A stretch of DNA of 64,000 bases, taken from NCBI RefSeq assembly GCF_000745015.1, contig NZ_JQNA01000001.1:434001-498000 (forward strand), given 5' to 3'. Below are positions 45,387 through 54,855 of this stretch, one piece after another; the stretch's first letter is position 1; each line of letters starts with the position of its first letter. This DNA comes from Burkholderia sp. 9120. GTDB taxonomy: Bacteria > Pseudomonadota > Gammaproteobacteria > Burkholderiales > Burkholderiaceae. A model generated the notes under the pieces. That model had not been told where the DNA came from. It did not search any database and saw only the letters and a list, made by a program, of their open reading frames with translations. Both the position numbers and the translations under genes were made by a program.

Positions 45387-46961
45387 TCAGGCGATCGTCA
45401 GATCTTCGCGCCAACTGATGCGAATGCGGAGTTCGGTCGCGTTGCCGGGATCCGCAAGCGTCGCGCGGTTGACGCCGAGCAAGGGCACGAACAGCAGGTC
45501 GTCGCCGAGGTAGAGCAAGGGCACGTCACGCTTCCATGCCGGAATGCCGCGTTCCTGGAAGAGGTTTTTCAGGGTGCGGCTCGGCGCGTTGGGCGACGCA
45601 TTCACCCGCATGCGTTCGCCACCGCTGCGGGAGCGGGCGGTCAGTAGCGCACGTTTCAATACGCTGAGAGGGATCGTGTCGGGCTCGTAGGCGGGTGCGG
45701 GTGCTTGAGCGTCGAAATCGGATTGGCTGTGGGACTCTTCAGAAACGCCGTCGCGCGGGCCGGGTGCGGAATCGCCTTCGTGTGGATGTCGAGGCGCTTC
45801 AATCCCGCCCTGCTCCACCACCGCAAACACAAACGTCCCGCGCCATTGCGGCAAACGCCAGATCGACTCGCCCTGCCACACCAACTCACTCACCTCACGC
45901 GCGACGAGCGCTGTCTCGTCGGCGGGCTCGCGACTATCGCCCGCCTCCCAATACACGAGCCCGCGATAACTGCGCAACGCCTGCCCCGCGTGATCGATCC
46001 GTAAGCGATGACCGTCGTCCGCGATCCCGACTTCGCGCAATTGACGCAATGCATCGCCGAGTCGCGCCGTCGATGCCGCGACGAAGCCCAGCGTGCGCAT
46101 CCAGTAACGCAGCAGATTGAGCGCGCGATCGTCGTCGAGCGCGAGCAGCGCGTCGTGCGACAACGCGTGGCCTTCATCGCGCGAGATCGTGTCCATATCG
46201 ACGCGCGCGAGATCGTCGAGCAGGCGCTGCGCCGACGCCGCATGCGCCGCCGTGCGTGCGAGCGCGTCGCGGAAGCCGGGGAAGTGAACGGCCAGCGCGG
46301 GCGTCACCTCGTGACGCAAGGCATTGCGCGCGTAGCGGGTATCCGCATTGGACTCGTCGTCGATCCAGCGCAACGCGCGTGCGCTCGCGTACTGCTCGAG
46401 TTGCGCGCGCAGCAGATGAAGCAGCGGCCGCACCCGCACCGCTGCCGCGCCTGAAGGCGTGTACTCGGGCGCCATCGCCGCTAACCCAGCGAGACCCGCG
46501 CCACGCAGCAACTGCAGCAACACCGTTTCCGCCTGATCGTCCGCGTGTTGCGCGAGCCACAACGTCTGAACGCCGTGTGCCGCGCACATCGCATCCAGCG
46601 CGCGATAACGCGCGTCGCGCGCGGCGGCTTCGACACCGACACCCGCGTCGCGCGATATCTCGACCCGACGCGCATCGAATTCAACGCCGCGTTCGCGCGC
46701 GAACGCTTCGCAGTGCGCGAGCCACGCGTCGGCATGGGCGCTCAAACCATGATGCACATGCAGCGCGATACAACGCGACGCACCGGCCACTCGTATCGCA
46801 GCGTCGAGCAGCACGCTCGAGTCCACGCCGCCGCTAAAGGCGATCGCAATCCGCGCGTCGCCCGGCAGCGGCAGTGGCAATGACAACGGCCGTGCAGATA
46901 AAGAAACGCCGACCGCCTCGAGAACGAGGCGGTCGGCGGATGAATCGGCGGGGGTGGTCAC
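45387..46961 (-). CDS. tilS: tRNA(Ile)-lysidine synthase
   Basis: A 524-residue enzyme that converts C34 of tRNA-Ile(CAU) to lysidine using ATP and lysine, so that it reads AUA. The PP-loop SGGVDS is at 43-48 (IAIAFSGGVDSSVLLDAA), followed by HHGLSAHADAWLAHCE and LAQHADDQAETVLLQLLRGA. The C-terminal domain with GERMRVNASPNAPSRTLKNL and FQERGIPAWKRD is the tRNA-binding TilS_C part. The start is GTG 46961. It lies 48 nt after accA. It is longer than the E. coli enzyme, with a low-complexity insert near 385-420. Confidence 0.95.
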   Translation of the reverse strand: MTTPADSSADRLVLEAVGVSLSARPLSLPLPLPGDARIAIAFSGGVDSSVLLDAAIRVAGASRCIALHVHHGLSAHADAWLAHCEAFARERGVEFDARRVEISRDAGVGVEAAARDARYRALDAMCAAHGVQTLWLAQHADDQAETVLLQLLRGAGLAGLAAMAPEYTPSGAAAVRVRPLLHLLRAQLEQYASARALRWIDDESNADTRYARNALRHEVTPALAVHFPGFRDALARTAAHAASAQRLLDDLARVDMDTISRDEGHALSHDALLALDDDRALNLLRYWMRTLGFVAASTARLGDALRQLREVGIADDGHRLRIDHAGQALRSYRGLVYWEAGDSREPADETALVAREVSELVWQGESIWRLPQWRGTFVFAVVEQGGIEAPRHPHEGDSAPGPRDGVSEESHSQSDFDAQAPAPAYEPDTIPLSVLKRALLTARSRSGGERMRVNASPNAPSRTLKNLFQERGIPAWKRDVPLLYLGDDLLFVPLLGVNRATLADPGNATELRIRISWREDLTIA

Positions 46962-47009
46962 GTCGCTAGCGCGTGCTGCGCTTCTGGACGAAAGAAAACA
47001 CGCGCGGGC

Positions 47010-47981
47010 TTACGCACCCGGCGTCGTTTCCTTGAACTTGCCGTACGCCATGAGCCGATCGAAACGGCGCTGACGCAGGTCGCTGATGCTCATGCCCTGG
47101 AACTGACGCAGCGAGTCGGCGAGCGCACGGCGCAACATGGCGGCCATGCCCTTCGGATCGCGATGCGCGCCGCCGAGCGGCTCGTTGACGATCTTGTCGA
47201 TCAAGCCAAGCGCCTTCAGACGATGCGCGGTCAGGCCCAGCGCTTCCGCGGCTTCCGGTGCTTTCGCGGCGCTCTTCCACAGAATCGACGCGCATCCTTC
47301 CGGCGAGATCACCGAATAGGTCGAGAACTGCAGCATCAGCACGCTGTCGCCCACGGCGATCGCGAGCGCGCCGCCCGACCCGCCTTCACCGATGATGGTG
47401 GCGATCAGCGGCGTCTTCAGTTCGGCCATCACGTACAGATTGCGGCCGATCGCTTCCGACTGGCCGCGCTCTTCCGCGCCGATGCCGGGATAAGCGCCCG
47501 GCGTGTCGATGAACGTGAAGATCGGCAGGCTGAATTTTTCAGCGAGGCGCATCAGGCGTTCGGCCTTGCGATAGCCTTCCGGACGCGGCATGCCGAAGTT
47601 GCGCAGCGCGCGCTCTTTCGTGTCGCGACCCTTCTGATGACCGATCACCATGCAGGCCTGGCCATTGAAACGCGCGAGACCGCCGACGATCGACAGGTCG
47701 TCCGCATAGTTGCGGTCACCGTGCAGTTCGTGGAAATCGGTGAACAGCTCGCTCACGTAGTCGAACGTGTACGGGCGTTGCGGATGACGGGCGATTTGCG
47801 AAACCTGCCACGGTGTGAGGTTCGCGTAAAGATCTTTGGTGAGCTGTTGACTCTTCTTGGACAGCCGCTCGATCTCTTCCGAAATATCGACGGCCGAATC
47901 GTCCTGCACGAAGCGCAATTCTTCGATCTTCGCTTCGAGTTCAGCGATCGACTGTTCGAAATCCAGAAACGTGGTCTTCAT
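47010..47981 (-). CDS. accA: acetyl-CoA carboxylase carboxyltransferase, alpha subunit
   Basis: A 323-residue subunit that, with AccD, transfers CO2 from carboxybiotin to acetyl-CoA to form malonyl-CoA for fatty-acid synthesis. It has an N-terminal helical hairpin (about 1-55), [40 protein letters not shown], and the crotonase-fold oxyanion region [16 protein letters not shown] and [14 protein letters not shown]. Length is standard (about 320). ATG 47981 has AAGGA about 10 nt upstream. It is in the cysS-glycosylase-accA-tilS block. Confidence 0.97.
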   Translation of the reverse strand: MKTTFLDFEQSIAELEAKIEELRFVQDDSAVDISEEIERLSKKSQQLTKDLYANLTPWQVSQIARHPQRPYTFDYVSELFTDFHELHGDRNYADDLSIVGGLARFNGQACMVIGHQKGRDTKERALRNFGMPRPEGYRKAERLMRLAEKFSLPIFTFIDTPGAYPGIGAEERGQSEAIGRNLYVMAELKTPLIATIIGEGGSGGALAIAVGDSVLMLQFSTYSVISPEGCASILWKSAAKAPEAAEALGLTAHRLKALGLIDKIVNEPLGGAHRDPKGMAAMLRRALADSLRQFQGMSISDLRQRRFDRLMAYGKFKETTPGA

Positions 47982-48102
47982 TGGTTGTAATCCTTGGACT
48001 TACCGGCAGCGCGTATTCTAACCGCGCGCGCCAATGTCTAAACCCCCTCGCAACTATCAGATGCGAATGAGCGATAGTTTTCGAGATGGCTCGTTCTTGG
48101 GT

Positions 48103-49185
48103 TCAGTATTCGACCGGCAACGGATCGAGACTACGCCACATATACCAGGTCGCAACGGTTCGCCACGGCTCCCAGTTTGCCGCGACCTCACGCGCTTCGC
48201 TGCGCGTGACCGGCTCACCGCTGAAATAGTTGACGCTGATCGCGCGGATCAAACCGAGATCGTCGAGCGGCAGCACGTCCGGACGCGACAGATTGAAGAT
48301 TAGGAACATCTCCGCAGTCCAGCGGCCGATGCCGCGAATCTGCGTGAGTTCGGCGATCACCGCCTCGTCTTCCATCGTGGTCCACTTGCCGACGTGCAGC
48401 GCGCCCGACACGAAGTGCTGCGCGAGATCGAGCACGTACTCCGCTTTGCGCCTGGACAAACCGCACGCGGTCAGTTTTTCCTGACCGAGCTTGATGAATT
48501 GCTGCGGCACCAGCTTCGGACACGCGGCTTCGACCTTGGCCCACACCGCCTGCGCGGACGCGACCGAAATCTGCTGCCCGACCACCGAGCGCGCGAGCGT
48601 GACGAACGGATCGCCACGACTCAGCAGATGCACCGGACCGAATTTCGGAATCAGCTTCTTCAGGATGCGATCGCGCTTGACGAGGTCCGCGCACGCCTTG
48701 TCCCAATACGCGGGCCGCGTCTCTTCAGGCGTGAGCCCGCCGATCTGCACCGGCACCGCGACTTCGCTCGCGCTGCTCCCTTCCCCGCCCGCGCTCGACG
48801 ACGCACGCGTCTTGCGCACGACTTCGCCTTCGTGACCTTCTTGCGTGACGCGCGCGAGTTCCTGCACGTCGCCCGCGAGTTCGGCCGGCAATACGCCATT
48901 GCTCTTCGCACGCGGCGCTTTGGCGCGCTTGGCAGACGCAGACGTCGGCGCCGACGCATGTGCGAGGGCCGATGCGCCATTGAGCGCACGCTTCGCAGCC
49001 GGCTTTTTCGCCGTGCCCGATGCCACGCCCGTTGCGCTCTTAGCCGCCGCCCCACCGGCTTTCGACGATGCTTTTTTTACCGCGCCGCTGCCGCTACGAG
49101 CCGACGTTCGAGTCGACTTTGCGGCGGCTGCCGCGCCTGTTTGAGACGTGGCTCGTTTAGCCGGCGTCTTCGTGGCCGTTGCCAT
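48103..49185 (-). CDS. AlkA-type DNA-3-methyladenine glycosylase with a basic N-terminal tail
   Basis: A 360-residue base-excision repair enzyme. The C-terminal 205 residues form an HhH-GPD glycosylase: SVVGQQISVASAQAVW, the helix-hairpin-helix in TQIRGIGRWTAEMFL (about 281-295), and the catalytic Asp309 in LPLDDLG. The first 95 residues are almost only Ala, Lys, Ser, Thr and Gly with KPAAKRA and AKRAKAPRAK motifs, similar to histone H1/HctB-like tails, and presumably bind DNA non-specifically. A second linker (about 100-150) is Ser/Gly/Glu-rich. It lies 47 nt after cysS. Confidence 0.9.
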   Translation of the reverse strand: MATATKTPAKRATSQTGAAAAAKSTRTSARSGSGAVKKASSKAGGAAAKSATGVASGTAKKPAAKRALNGASALAHASAPTSASAKRAKAPRAKSNGVLPAELAGDVQELARVTQEGHEGEVVRKTRASSSAGGEGSSASEVAVPVQIGGLTPEETRPAYWDKACADLVKRDRILKKLIPKFGPVHLLSRGDPFVTLARSVVGQQISVASAQAVWAKVEAACPKLVPQQFIKLGQEKLTACGLSRRKAEYVLDLAQHFVSGALHVGKWTTMEDEAVIAELTQIRGIGRWTAEMFLIFNLSRPDVLPLDDLGLIRAISVNYFSGEPVTRSEAREVAANWEPWRTVATWYMWRSLDPLPVEY

Positions 49186-49232
49186 CCTGCCTCCTGCCTG
49201 GCGAGTCGATCAGAGGGATGTACGAGGTGCGC

Positions 49233-50630
49233 TCACACGCGCCGCCACTCGGTCAACCCGCCGGGTTTGTCTTCAAGTGCAACGCCGGCCTCGAGCAATT
49301 CGGCCCGGATCCGGTCTGCTGCCGCATAGTCCTTCGCCTGCTTGGCGGCCACGCGCGCCGCGATCTTCGCTTCGATCGCGGCGGGCTCGAGCGCGCCTTC
49401 GGCGGCGACGCCCGCGGCCTGCTGCAGGTATGCACGCGGCTCACGGCCGAGCAGCCCGAGCACCGCGCCCAGCGAGCGCAGTTGACGGGCCAGCGCGGGG
49501 TCGCGCGTGCGGTTCACTTCAGTAGCCAGTTCGAACAACACCGACACCGCGACCGGCGTGTTGAAGTCGTCGTTCATGGCAGCCTGGAAACGTTGCGCGA
49601 ACGGTTCGTTCCAGTCGAGCTCAGTGCTGTCGGGCGTGACGTCTTTCAACGCGGTGTACAAACGCGCGAGCGCGTTGCGGGCGTCGTCGATATGCACGTC
49701 GCTATAGTTCAACGGCGAACGGTAGTGCGCACGCGCAATGAAAAAACGCACGACCTCGGCATCGTACTGCGCCAATACTTCGCGGATCGTAAAGAAGTTG
49801 TTCAACGACTTCGACATCTTCTCATTGTCGATCTGCACGTAGCCGTTGTGCATCCAGTAATTCACGAACGTTTGTCCGGTCGCGGCTTCACTTTGCGCGA
49901 TTTCGTTTTCATGGTGCGGAAACTGCAGGTCCTGCCCGCCGCCATGAATGTCGAAATGTTCGCCGAGCAACGTGCAGCCCATGGCCGAGCATTCGATATG
50001 CCAGCCGGGACGGCCGCGGCCGAATTTCGAGTCCCAGCCGGTGTCGGCCGGCTCTTCCGGTTTCGCTTTTTTCCACAGCACGAAGTCGAGCGGGTCCTGC
50101 TTCGCGTCGTTCGCCGCGACGCGTTCGCCCGCGCGCAGATCTTCGATCGATTTGCCGGACAGCTTGCCGTAGCCCGCGAACTTGCGCACCGCGTAGTTCA
50201 CGTCGCCGTCGCTCGCCTGATAGGCGTAACCGTTCGACTCGAGCTTCTCAATCATGCCGAGCATCTGCGGAATGAAGTCGGTTGCGCGCGGTTCGACGTC
50301 GGGTCGCGCGATGCCCAGCGCGTCTGCGTCTTCATGCAAAGCGGCGATGAAGCGATCGGTCAGCGATTTGATCGTCTCGCCATTCTCGACCGCGCGCCGG
50401 ATGATCTTGTCGTCGATGTCCGTGATGTTGCGCACGTAGGTCACCTCGTAACCGAGCGTGCGCAGCCAGCGCTGCACGATGTCGAACACGACCATGACCC
50501 GCGCATGACCGACGTGACAATAGTCGTACACGGTCATCCCGCAGACATACATCCGCACGACGCCGGGCTGCAGCGGCACGAAGTTTTGCTTGTCACGCGC
50601 GAGCGTGTTGTAGATGCGCAGTGATTCCAT
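49233..50630 (-). CDS. cysS: cysteinyl-tRNA synthetase
   Basis: A 465-residue class I aminoacyl-tRNA synthetase. Zinc and cysteine site Cys30 in [19 protein letters not shown], with the HIGH-like motif HVGH at 39-42. Further landmarks are [20 protein letters not shown] and [14 protein letters not shown]. The KMSKS motif is exact ([10 protein letters not shown]). The C-terminal DALR and anticodon-binding parts follow. Length is standard. It is divergent from the TPR gene, with 231 nt between. Confidence 0.97.
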   Translation of the reverse strand: MESLRIYNTLARDKQNFVPLQPGVVRMYVCGMTVYDYCHVGHARVMVVFDIVQRWLRTLGYEVTYVRNITDIDDKIIRRAVENGETIKSLTDRFIAALHEDADALGIARPDVEPRATDFIPQMLGMIEKLESNGYAYQASDGDVNYAVRKFAGYGKLSGKSIEDLRAGERVAANDAKQDPLDFVLWKKAKPEEPADTGWDSKFGRGRPGWHIECSAMGCTLLGEHFDIHGGGQDLQFPHHENEIAQSEAATGQTFVNYWMHNGYVQIDNEKMSKSLNNFFTIREVLAQYDAEVVRFFIARAHYRSPLNYSDVHIDDARNALARLYTALKDVTPDSTELDWNEPFAQRFQAAMNDDFNTPVAVSVLFELATEVNRTRDPALARQLRSLGAVLGLLGREPRAYLQQAAGVAAEGALEPAAIEAKIAARVAAKQAKDYAAADRIRAELLEAGVALEDKPGGLTEWRRV

Positions 50631-50861
50631 AGAGAACGGTGCGTGGGCCGAAAGAAATCCGCAATGTGTTTCATGCGCGCCGCGCCCCGCGAACTGACGG
50701 CGGGTGCGTCGCGTACAGCAAAACCGGTGCAGCGGGTGCGGCGGTCAGGCTGCGATCAAGGCGGAGACGACCACGAGTGGCGAAAAGACAGTTTGCGGTT
50801 CGACGGAACGCGCAGACCTTTTGTTAGAATGGGTCGGAGTATAACATCCAGACCTGAGCCT

Positions 50862-51665
50862 ATGAAACCTTCCAGCGGCCGCGCGCGCAGCGCTGCGACC
50901 CTCGCCGCGACAGCCTTTGGTGGCGTCGTGCGCGGCATGTCCCGTGGCGTTGTTCGCGACTCCACGCGTGTCCTCGCCTTGCGCGTCACCCTCGCTGCCA
51001 CGCTGGCGATTGTGCCGGGCGCCGCCGCGTTTGCGCAGAAGGCGTCGACCTTGCCGCAAGGCCCCGCCGTGCGCGACAACACGCCGGAAATCGACACAAC
51101 CATCGCGCAGAAAAACTGGCAGGCCGCGCTGACCCAGCTCGACGCGCGCATCGCGTCGAATCCGCGTGACGCGCAGGCCAAATTCAAGCGCGCCACGGTG
51201 CTGGCCCACCTGAATCGCGACGACGAGGCGATCACCGCGTTTACCGAACTCACGCAGTTGTACCCCGAGCTGCCCGAGCCGTATAACAACCTGGCGGCGC
51301 TCTACGCGAAAGAAGGCCGTTATACGGAAGCACGCGGCGCGCTCGAAACGGCAACCAAGGTGAATCCCAGCTACGGTCTCGCCTACGAGAACCTCGGCGA
51401 CCTCTATCTGCGCATGGCCAATGAGGCCTACCGTCGCGCGCAAAGCCTGGGCAAGGCGAGCGCCACGACCACGCAGCGCCTCGCGGACATCCAGAAGATC
51501 GTCTCGCCGCCGCAGAGCAAAACGCCCGCCGTGAAAAAAGCGGCCGTCGCGCCGGACGATTACACGGCCCGCGCCACCTCGAACATGACCGACTCGTCCA
51601 GCTTCCAGTTCGGCGGCTCGAACGGCTCTCTCGCCATGCCGCCCTACATGGCGCCGTCGAAGTAA
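50862..51665 (+). CDS. exported TPR-repeat protein
   Basis: A 267-residue protein. With ATG 50862 the N-terminus is long and basic, then a hydrophobic core (ALRVTLAATLAIVPGAAAFA) with cleavage after AFA, so a periplasmic location is likely. Three to four TPR-like units follow (about 85-200): NWQAALTQLDARIASNPRDA, DDEAITAFTELTQLYPELPE, GRYTEARGALETATKVNPSY. The tail (about 210-267) is Lys/Pro then Ser/Gly-rich and likely disordered. Frames further upstream run into the cysS promoter region. It precedes two cyclophilin genes on the same strand and may be an envelope scaffold. The partner is unknown. Confidence 0.83.
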   Translation: MKPSSGRARSAATLAATAFGGVVRGMSRGVVRDSTRVLALRVTLAATLAIVPGAAAFAQKASTLPQGPAVRDNTPEIDTTIAQKNWQAALTQLDARIASNPRDAQAKFKRATVLAHLNRDDEAITAFTELTQLYPELPEPYNNLAALYAKEGRYTEARGALETATKVNPSYGLAYENLGDLYLRMANEAYRRAQSLGKASATTTQRLADIQKIVSPPQSKTPAVKKAAVAPDDYTARATSNMTDSSSFQFGGSNGSLAMPPYMAPSK

Positions 51666-51713
51666 CGCCACGCTGTTTTCGGCACATCGTTTTTTCCAAC
51701 CCTGAGGATCTTC

Positions 51714-52295
51714 ATGAAATGGTTGATGTTGGCGCTCGGCAGCGCCGCCCTGATCGCAAACGCCCCCGCTTTTGCCCAGTCCGGTTCGCAAGCCACGCAT
51801 CCGTCCGTCCTCTTCAAGACGTCGGAAGGCGACATCCGCGTCGAGTTGTATCCTGAGAAAGCGCCGAAGACGGTCGCCAACTTCCTCGACTATGTGAAGT
51901 CCGGCCAGTACAGCGGCACGATTTTTCATCGCGTGATTCGCGGCTTCATGATTCAGGGTGGCGGCTACACGCAGAGCTTCGCCGAGAAGCCGACGCGCGC
52001 GCCGATTCCGCTCGAAAGCCGTAACGGTCTGAAGAACGCCGCCGGCACGCTCGCCATGGCGCGCACCAGCGATCCGAATTCGGCCACCGCGCAATTCTTC
52101 ATCAACACGGTGGACAACGCCGGCCTCGACTATCCGAATCCGGACGGCAACGGTTACGCGGTGTTCGGCAAGGTCACGAGCGGCATGGACGTCGTGAAGA
52201 AGATCGAAGGCACGCCCACCACCTCGCGCGGCCCGATGAGCGACGTGCCGGCCAAGGCCGTCGTGATCGAGTCGGCCACGGTAGTCGGCAAGTAA
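51714..52295 (+). CDS. ppiA: periplasmic peptidyl-prolyl cis-trans isomerase, cyclophilin type
   Basis: A 193-residue cyclophilin with a signal peptide (MKWLMLALGSAALIANAP, cleavage after AFA). The catalytic region is intact: [17 protein letters not shown] with the active-site Arg, NGLKNAAGTLAMARTSDPNS and TAQFFINTVDNAGLDY. It assists folding of periplasmic and outer-membrane proteins. It lies 48 nt after the TPR gene. A cytoplasmic paralogue follows 156 nt later. Confidence 0.94.
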   Translation: MKWLMLALGSAALIANAPAFAQSGSQATHPSVLFKTSEGDIRVELYPEKAPKTVANFLDYVKSGQYSGTIFHRVIRGFMIQGGGYTQSFAEKPTRAPIPLESRNGLKNAAGTLAMARTSDPNSATAQFFINTVDNAGLDYPNPDGNGYAVFGKVTSGMDVVKKIEGTPTTSRGPMSDVPAKAVVIESATVVGK

Positions 52296-52310
52296 CGCGA
52301 GTAGCGCAAG

Positions 52311-52340
52311 TAACAGCAAGCAACAGCAAGCAACAGCAGG
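52311..52340. repeat. short 10-bp tandem repeat between the cyclophilin genes
   Basis: Three consecutive 10-base units: TAACAGCAAG, CAACAGCAAG, CAACAGCAGG, differing at one or two positions. They lie just after the ppiA stop. Probably slippage-generated spacer DNA with no clear function. Confidence 0.7.
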
Positions 52341-52451
52341 TAGCAATCAGCAGCAGGCGCTCAATCTACGCCCCGGCGCGGACCGCCGTCATCGCATCAC
52401 GTGACGGGCGGCCGCGCTTTTTACCCACCTCGTTCATCAAAGGATTCCATC

Positions 52452-52946
52452 ATGGTTGAACTGCATACGAACCACGGCGTCATCAAGCTCGAACTGGACG
52501 CTGAGAAGGCGCCGAAGTCGGTTGAGAACTTCCTCAACTACGTGAAGGCCGGTCACTACGACAACACGGTGTTCCACCGCGTGATCGACGGCTTCATGAT
52601 CCAGGGCGGCGGTTTCGAACCCGGCATGAAGCAGAAGCCGACGGCTGACGCGATCAACAACGAAGCCAACAACGGTCTGAAGAACGTCAACGGTTCGGTC
52701 GCGATGGCACGTACGAACGACCCGCATTCGGCGACCGCGCAATTCTTCATCAACGTGAACGACAACGACTTCCTGAACCACTCGTCGCCGACGCCCCAGG
52801 GCTGGGGCTACGCCGTGTTCGGCAAGGTCGTCGACGGTCTGGACATCGTCGAGAAGATCAAGAAGGTCAAGACGGGTTCGAAGGGCTTCCATCAGGACGT
52901 GCCGGTCGACGACGTCGTGATCGAAAAGGCTGTGATCGTCGACTAA
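52452..52946 (+). CDS. ppiB: cytoplasmic peptidyl-prolyl cis-trans isomerase, cyclophilin type
   Basis: A 164-residue cyclophilin without signal peptide. It has [20 protein letters not shown] with the catalytic Arg, [20 protein letters not shown] and [19 protein letters not shown] 52452 is preceded by AAGGA. It is clearly related to the preceding ppiA product, suggesting local duplication with loss or gain of the export signal. Its ending ([15 protein letters not shown]) matches the family. Confidence 0.95.
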   Translation: MVELHTNHGVIKLELDAEKAPKSVENFLNYVKAGHYDNTVFHRVIDGFMIQGGGFEPGMKQKPTADAINNEANNGLKNVNGSVAMARTNDPHSATAQFFINVNDNDFLNHSSPTPQGWGYAVFGKVVDGLDIVEKIKKVKTGSKGFHQDVPVDDVVIEKAVIVD

Positions 52947-53015
52947 GCGGCCATGGCGCGCCCAACGCGCGCCGTGCACGCGTCGACTCGTTCGAACTGA
53001 TATCAGGCACCTTCA

Positions 53016-53813
53016 ATGCTGCAAGAAACGCCGCTGCGAAGCGTCGCCGCGGGCGTGCCTGGCGAGGGCAAACGCCCGCACGCCGCACGCCCGTTTTTTT
53101 TCCTCTCCGACATTCACTTGAGCGAGGCGATTCCGCACACGGTCGCCGCGTTCGAGCATTTCATCCGCGTCACGGCAGAGCAGGCGGATTCGGTTTTCAT
53201 TCTCGGCGATCTGTTCGAGTACTGGATCGGCGACGACATGCTCGTCGAGCCGTTCGCCGGCCGCATGGCGACGCTGCTGCACACGCTGTCGGAGCGCGGC
53301 ATCGCGCTCTACATCATGCATGGCAATCGCGATTTTCTGCTGGGCAAGCGCTTCATGAAAGCGGCCGGCGCGATCTGGCTGCCCGATCCGTTCGTGATCA
53401 CCGCGTTCGGCACCCGCGTGGTGCTGGCGCATGGCGATGGGCTGTGCACCGCTGATCCTGGCTATCAGGCGTTCCGCCGCTTTGCACGCAGCCGCTTCGC
53501 GCAGTTGCTATTTCTGGCGTGGCCGTTTCGCTGGCGTCAGTCGCTCGCGGAGAACATGCGCTCAAAGAGCGAGCAAGGGCGCGCGCGGCCCGTTTCGCCG
53601 AAGTACGACGTGACGTCGAAGGCCGTTGCGGCACTGTTCAAATCGTCGAACACGGCGACGCTCATTCACGGCCACACGCATCGGCCGGCGCGGCACCGCG
53701 AAGCCGCGGGCACGCGCTGGGTGCTGCCGGATTGGGATCTCGACCACGGCGAGCGCCGTGGCGGTTATCTGCGGATCGATGCCGAAGGGATTCGGGCGCT
53801 GCCGCTGGATTGA
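53016..53813 (+). CDS. lpxH: UDP-2,3-diacylglucosamine diphosphatase
   Basis: A 265-residue metallophosphatase of lipid A synthesis, making lipid X from UDP-2,3-diacylglucosamine at the inner face of the inner membrane. All metal motifs are visible: SDIHLS (Asp32, His34), GDLFEYWIGDD, HGNRDFLLGKRF, LAHGDGLC and GHTHRPARH. The first 26 residues precede the first beta strand and could be partly an over-long start. It converges on cysE, with 10 nt between stops. Confidence 0.94.
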   Translation: MLQETPLRSVAAGVPGEGKRPHAARPFFFLSDIHLSEAIPHTVAAFEHFIRVTAEQADSVFILGDLFEYWIGDDMLVEPFAGRMATLLHTLSERGIALYIMHGNRDFLLGKRFMKAAGAIWLPDPFVITAFGTRVVLAHGDGLCTADPGYQAFRRFARSRFAQLLFLAWPFRWRQSLAENMRSKSEQGRARPVSPKYDVTSKAVAALFKSSNTATLIHGHTHRPARHREAAGTRWVLPDWDLDHGERRGGYLRIDAEGIRALPLD

Positions 53814-53823
53814 TCGCGGTGGT

Positions 53824-54654
53824 TCAGCGCTCCGCTGACGCTGCTGTTTCCACCTTCCCCGCGATCGCGGCCGACAAGCGCCGCAAATCGAGCAACGCCG
53901 CGTCGGCGCCTTGCAGCCCTTCCAGACTCGTGCCCAGCCGCTCCAATGCGCCGACGATTTCGTCGATGCGTTTCGACTGCGTGGCCGCATGATCGATCAG
54001 CCCGTGAATGGCGAGCGACACCGGATCGTCCGCGTTCGGCGTGATGCCGTAGGCGCAGAACGCACTGCTTGCGCTCGCGCGTTTCGCTTCCTGCGGCGCG
54101 GCGCCGGTCGCAACACCTGCCGCAGCCACCGCGGCCGCCGCCGGCACGATGATCCGCGCCGGATTACCCACCGCTGTACCCCGCGCGGGCACCGGTTTGG
54201 TGACCACCGCGTTCGAACCGATCTTCGCTTCCGCGCCGATCGTGAAACCGCCCAGCACTTTCGCCCCCGCGCCGACGATCACGCCGCGCTCGAGCGTCGG
54301 ATGCCGTTTCGCGCCGCGCGTGAGCGACGTGCCGCCGAGCGTCACGCCCTGGTAGATCGTGCAGTCGTCGCCGATCTGCGCCGTCTCGCCGATCACCACG
54401 CCCATTCCGTGATCGATGAACACGCGCCGCCCCACCGTCGCGCCCGGATGAATTTCGATGCCGGTCATGAAGCGCGCCATCTGCGACACGAAGCGCGCGA
54501 GCCAGCGGCGCCGCGCCTGCCAGCACGCATGTGCGAGCCGGTGCAGCACGAGCGCGTGCAGGCCCGGGTAACACGTGATGACTTCCCAGGCGCTGCGGGC
54601 GGCGGGATCGCGCTCGCGGATCGTGGCAATGTCTTCGCGAAGTCTCGTGAACAT
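53824..54654 (-). CDS. cysE: serine O-acetyltransferase with C-terminal extension
   Basis: A 276-residue left-handed beta-helix enzyme making O-acetylserine for cysteine synthesis. The start [20 protein letters not shown] is the standard one of the short (epsilon) type. Hexapeptide repeats run from about 65 to 170, with [31 protein letters not shown] and GNPARII. After the catalytic part comes an Ala-rich stretch and about 70 extra residues, including a probable coiled-coil ([20 protein letters not shown]). The frame is open upstream to 54810 but those residues do not fit the family. Confidence 0.92.
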   Translation of the reverse strand: MFTRLREDIATIRERDPAARSAWEVITCYPGLHALVLHRLAHACWQARRRWLARFVSQMARFMTGIEIHPGATVGRRVFIDHGMGVVIGETAQIGDDCTIYQGVTLGGTSLTRGAKRHPTLERGVIVGAGAKVLGGFTIGAEAKIGSNAVVTKPVPARGTAVGNPARIIVPAAAAVAAAGVATGAAPQEAKRASASSAFCAYGITPNADDPVSLAIHGLIDHAATQSKRIDEIVGALERLGTSLEGLQGADAALLDLRRLSAAIAGKVETAASAER

Positions 54655-54855
54655 GGCAGGGATTGTGTCGTGGGAGGAAAGATTACCGGCACAACGCCGC
54701 GGTGGAACACCACACGCGACGGCATGCTTGCCGCATAGCAGACCGGCAGCTTTGCTTAGAACGTTTCGAGCGATTGTAGGGCGATTGCGCGAAACCTGCC
54801 GGAAGCCCACGCTGCCGGCAAGGTCGTCGATTGCGACGCGCGACTTGACGCGGCC

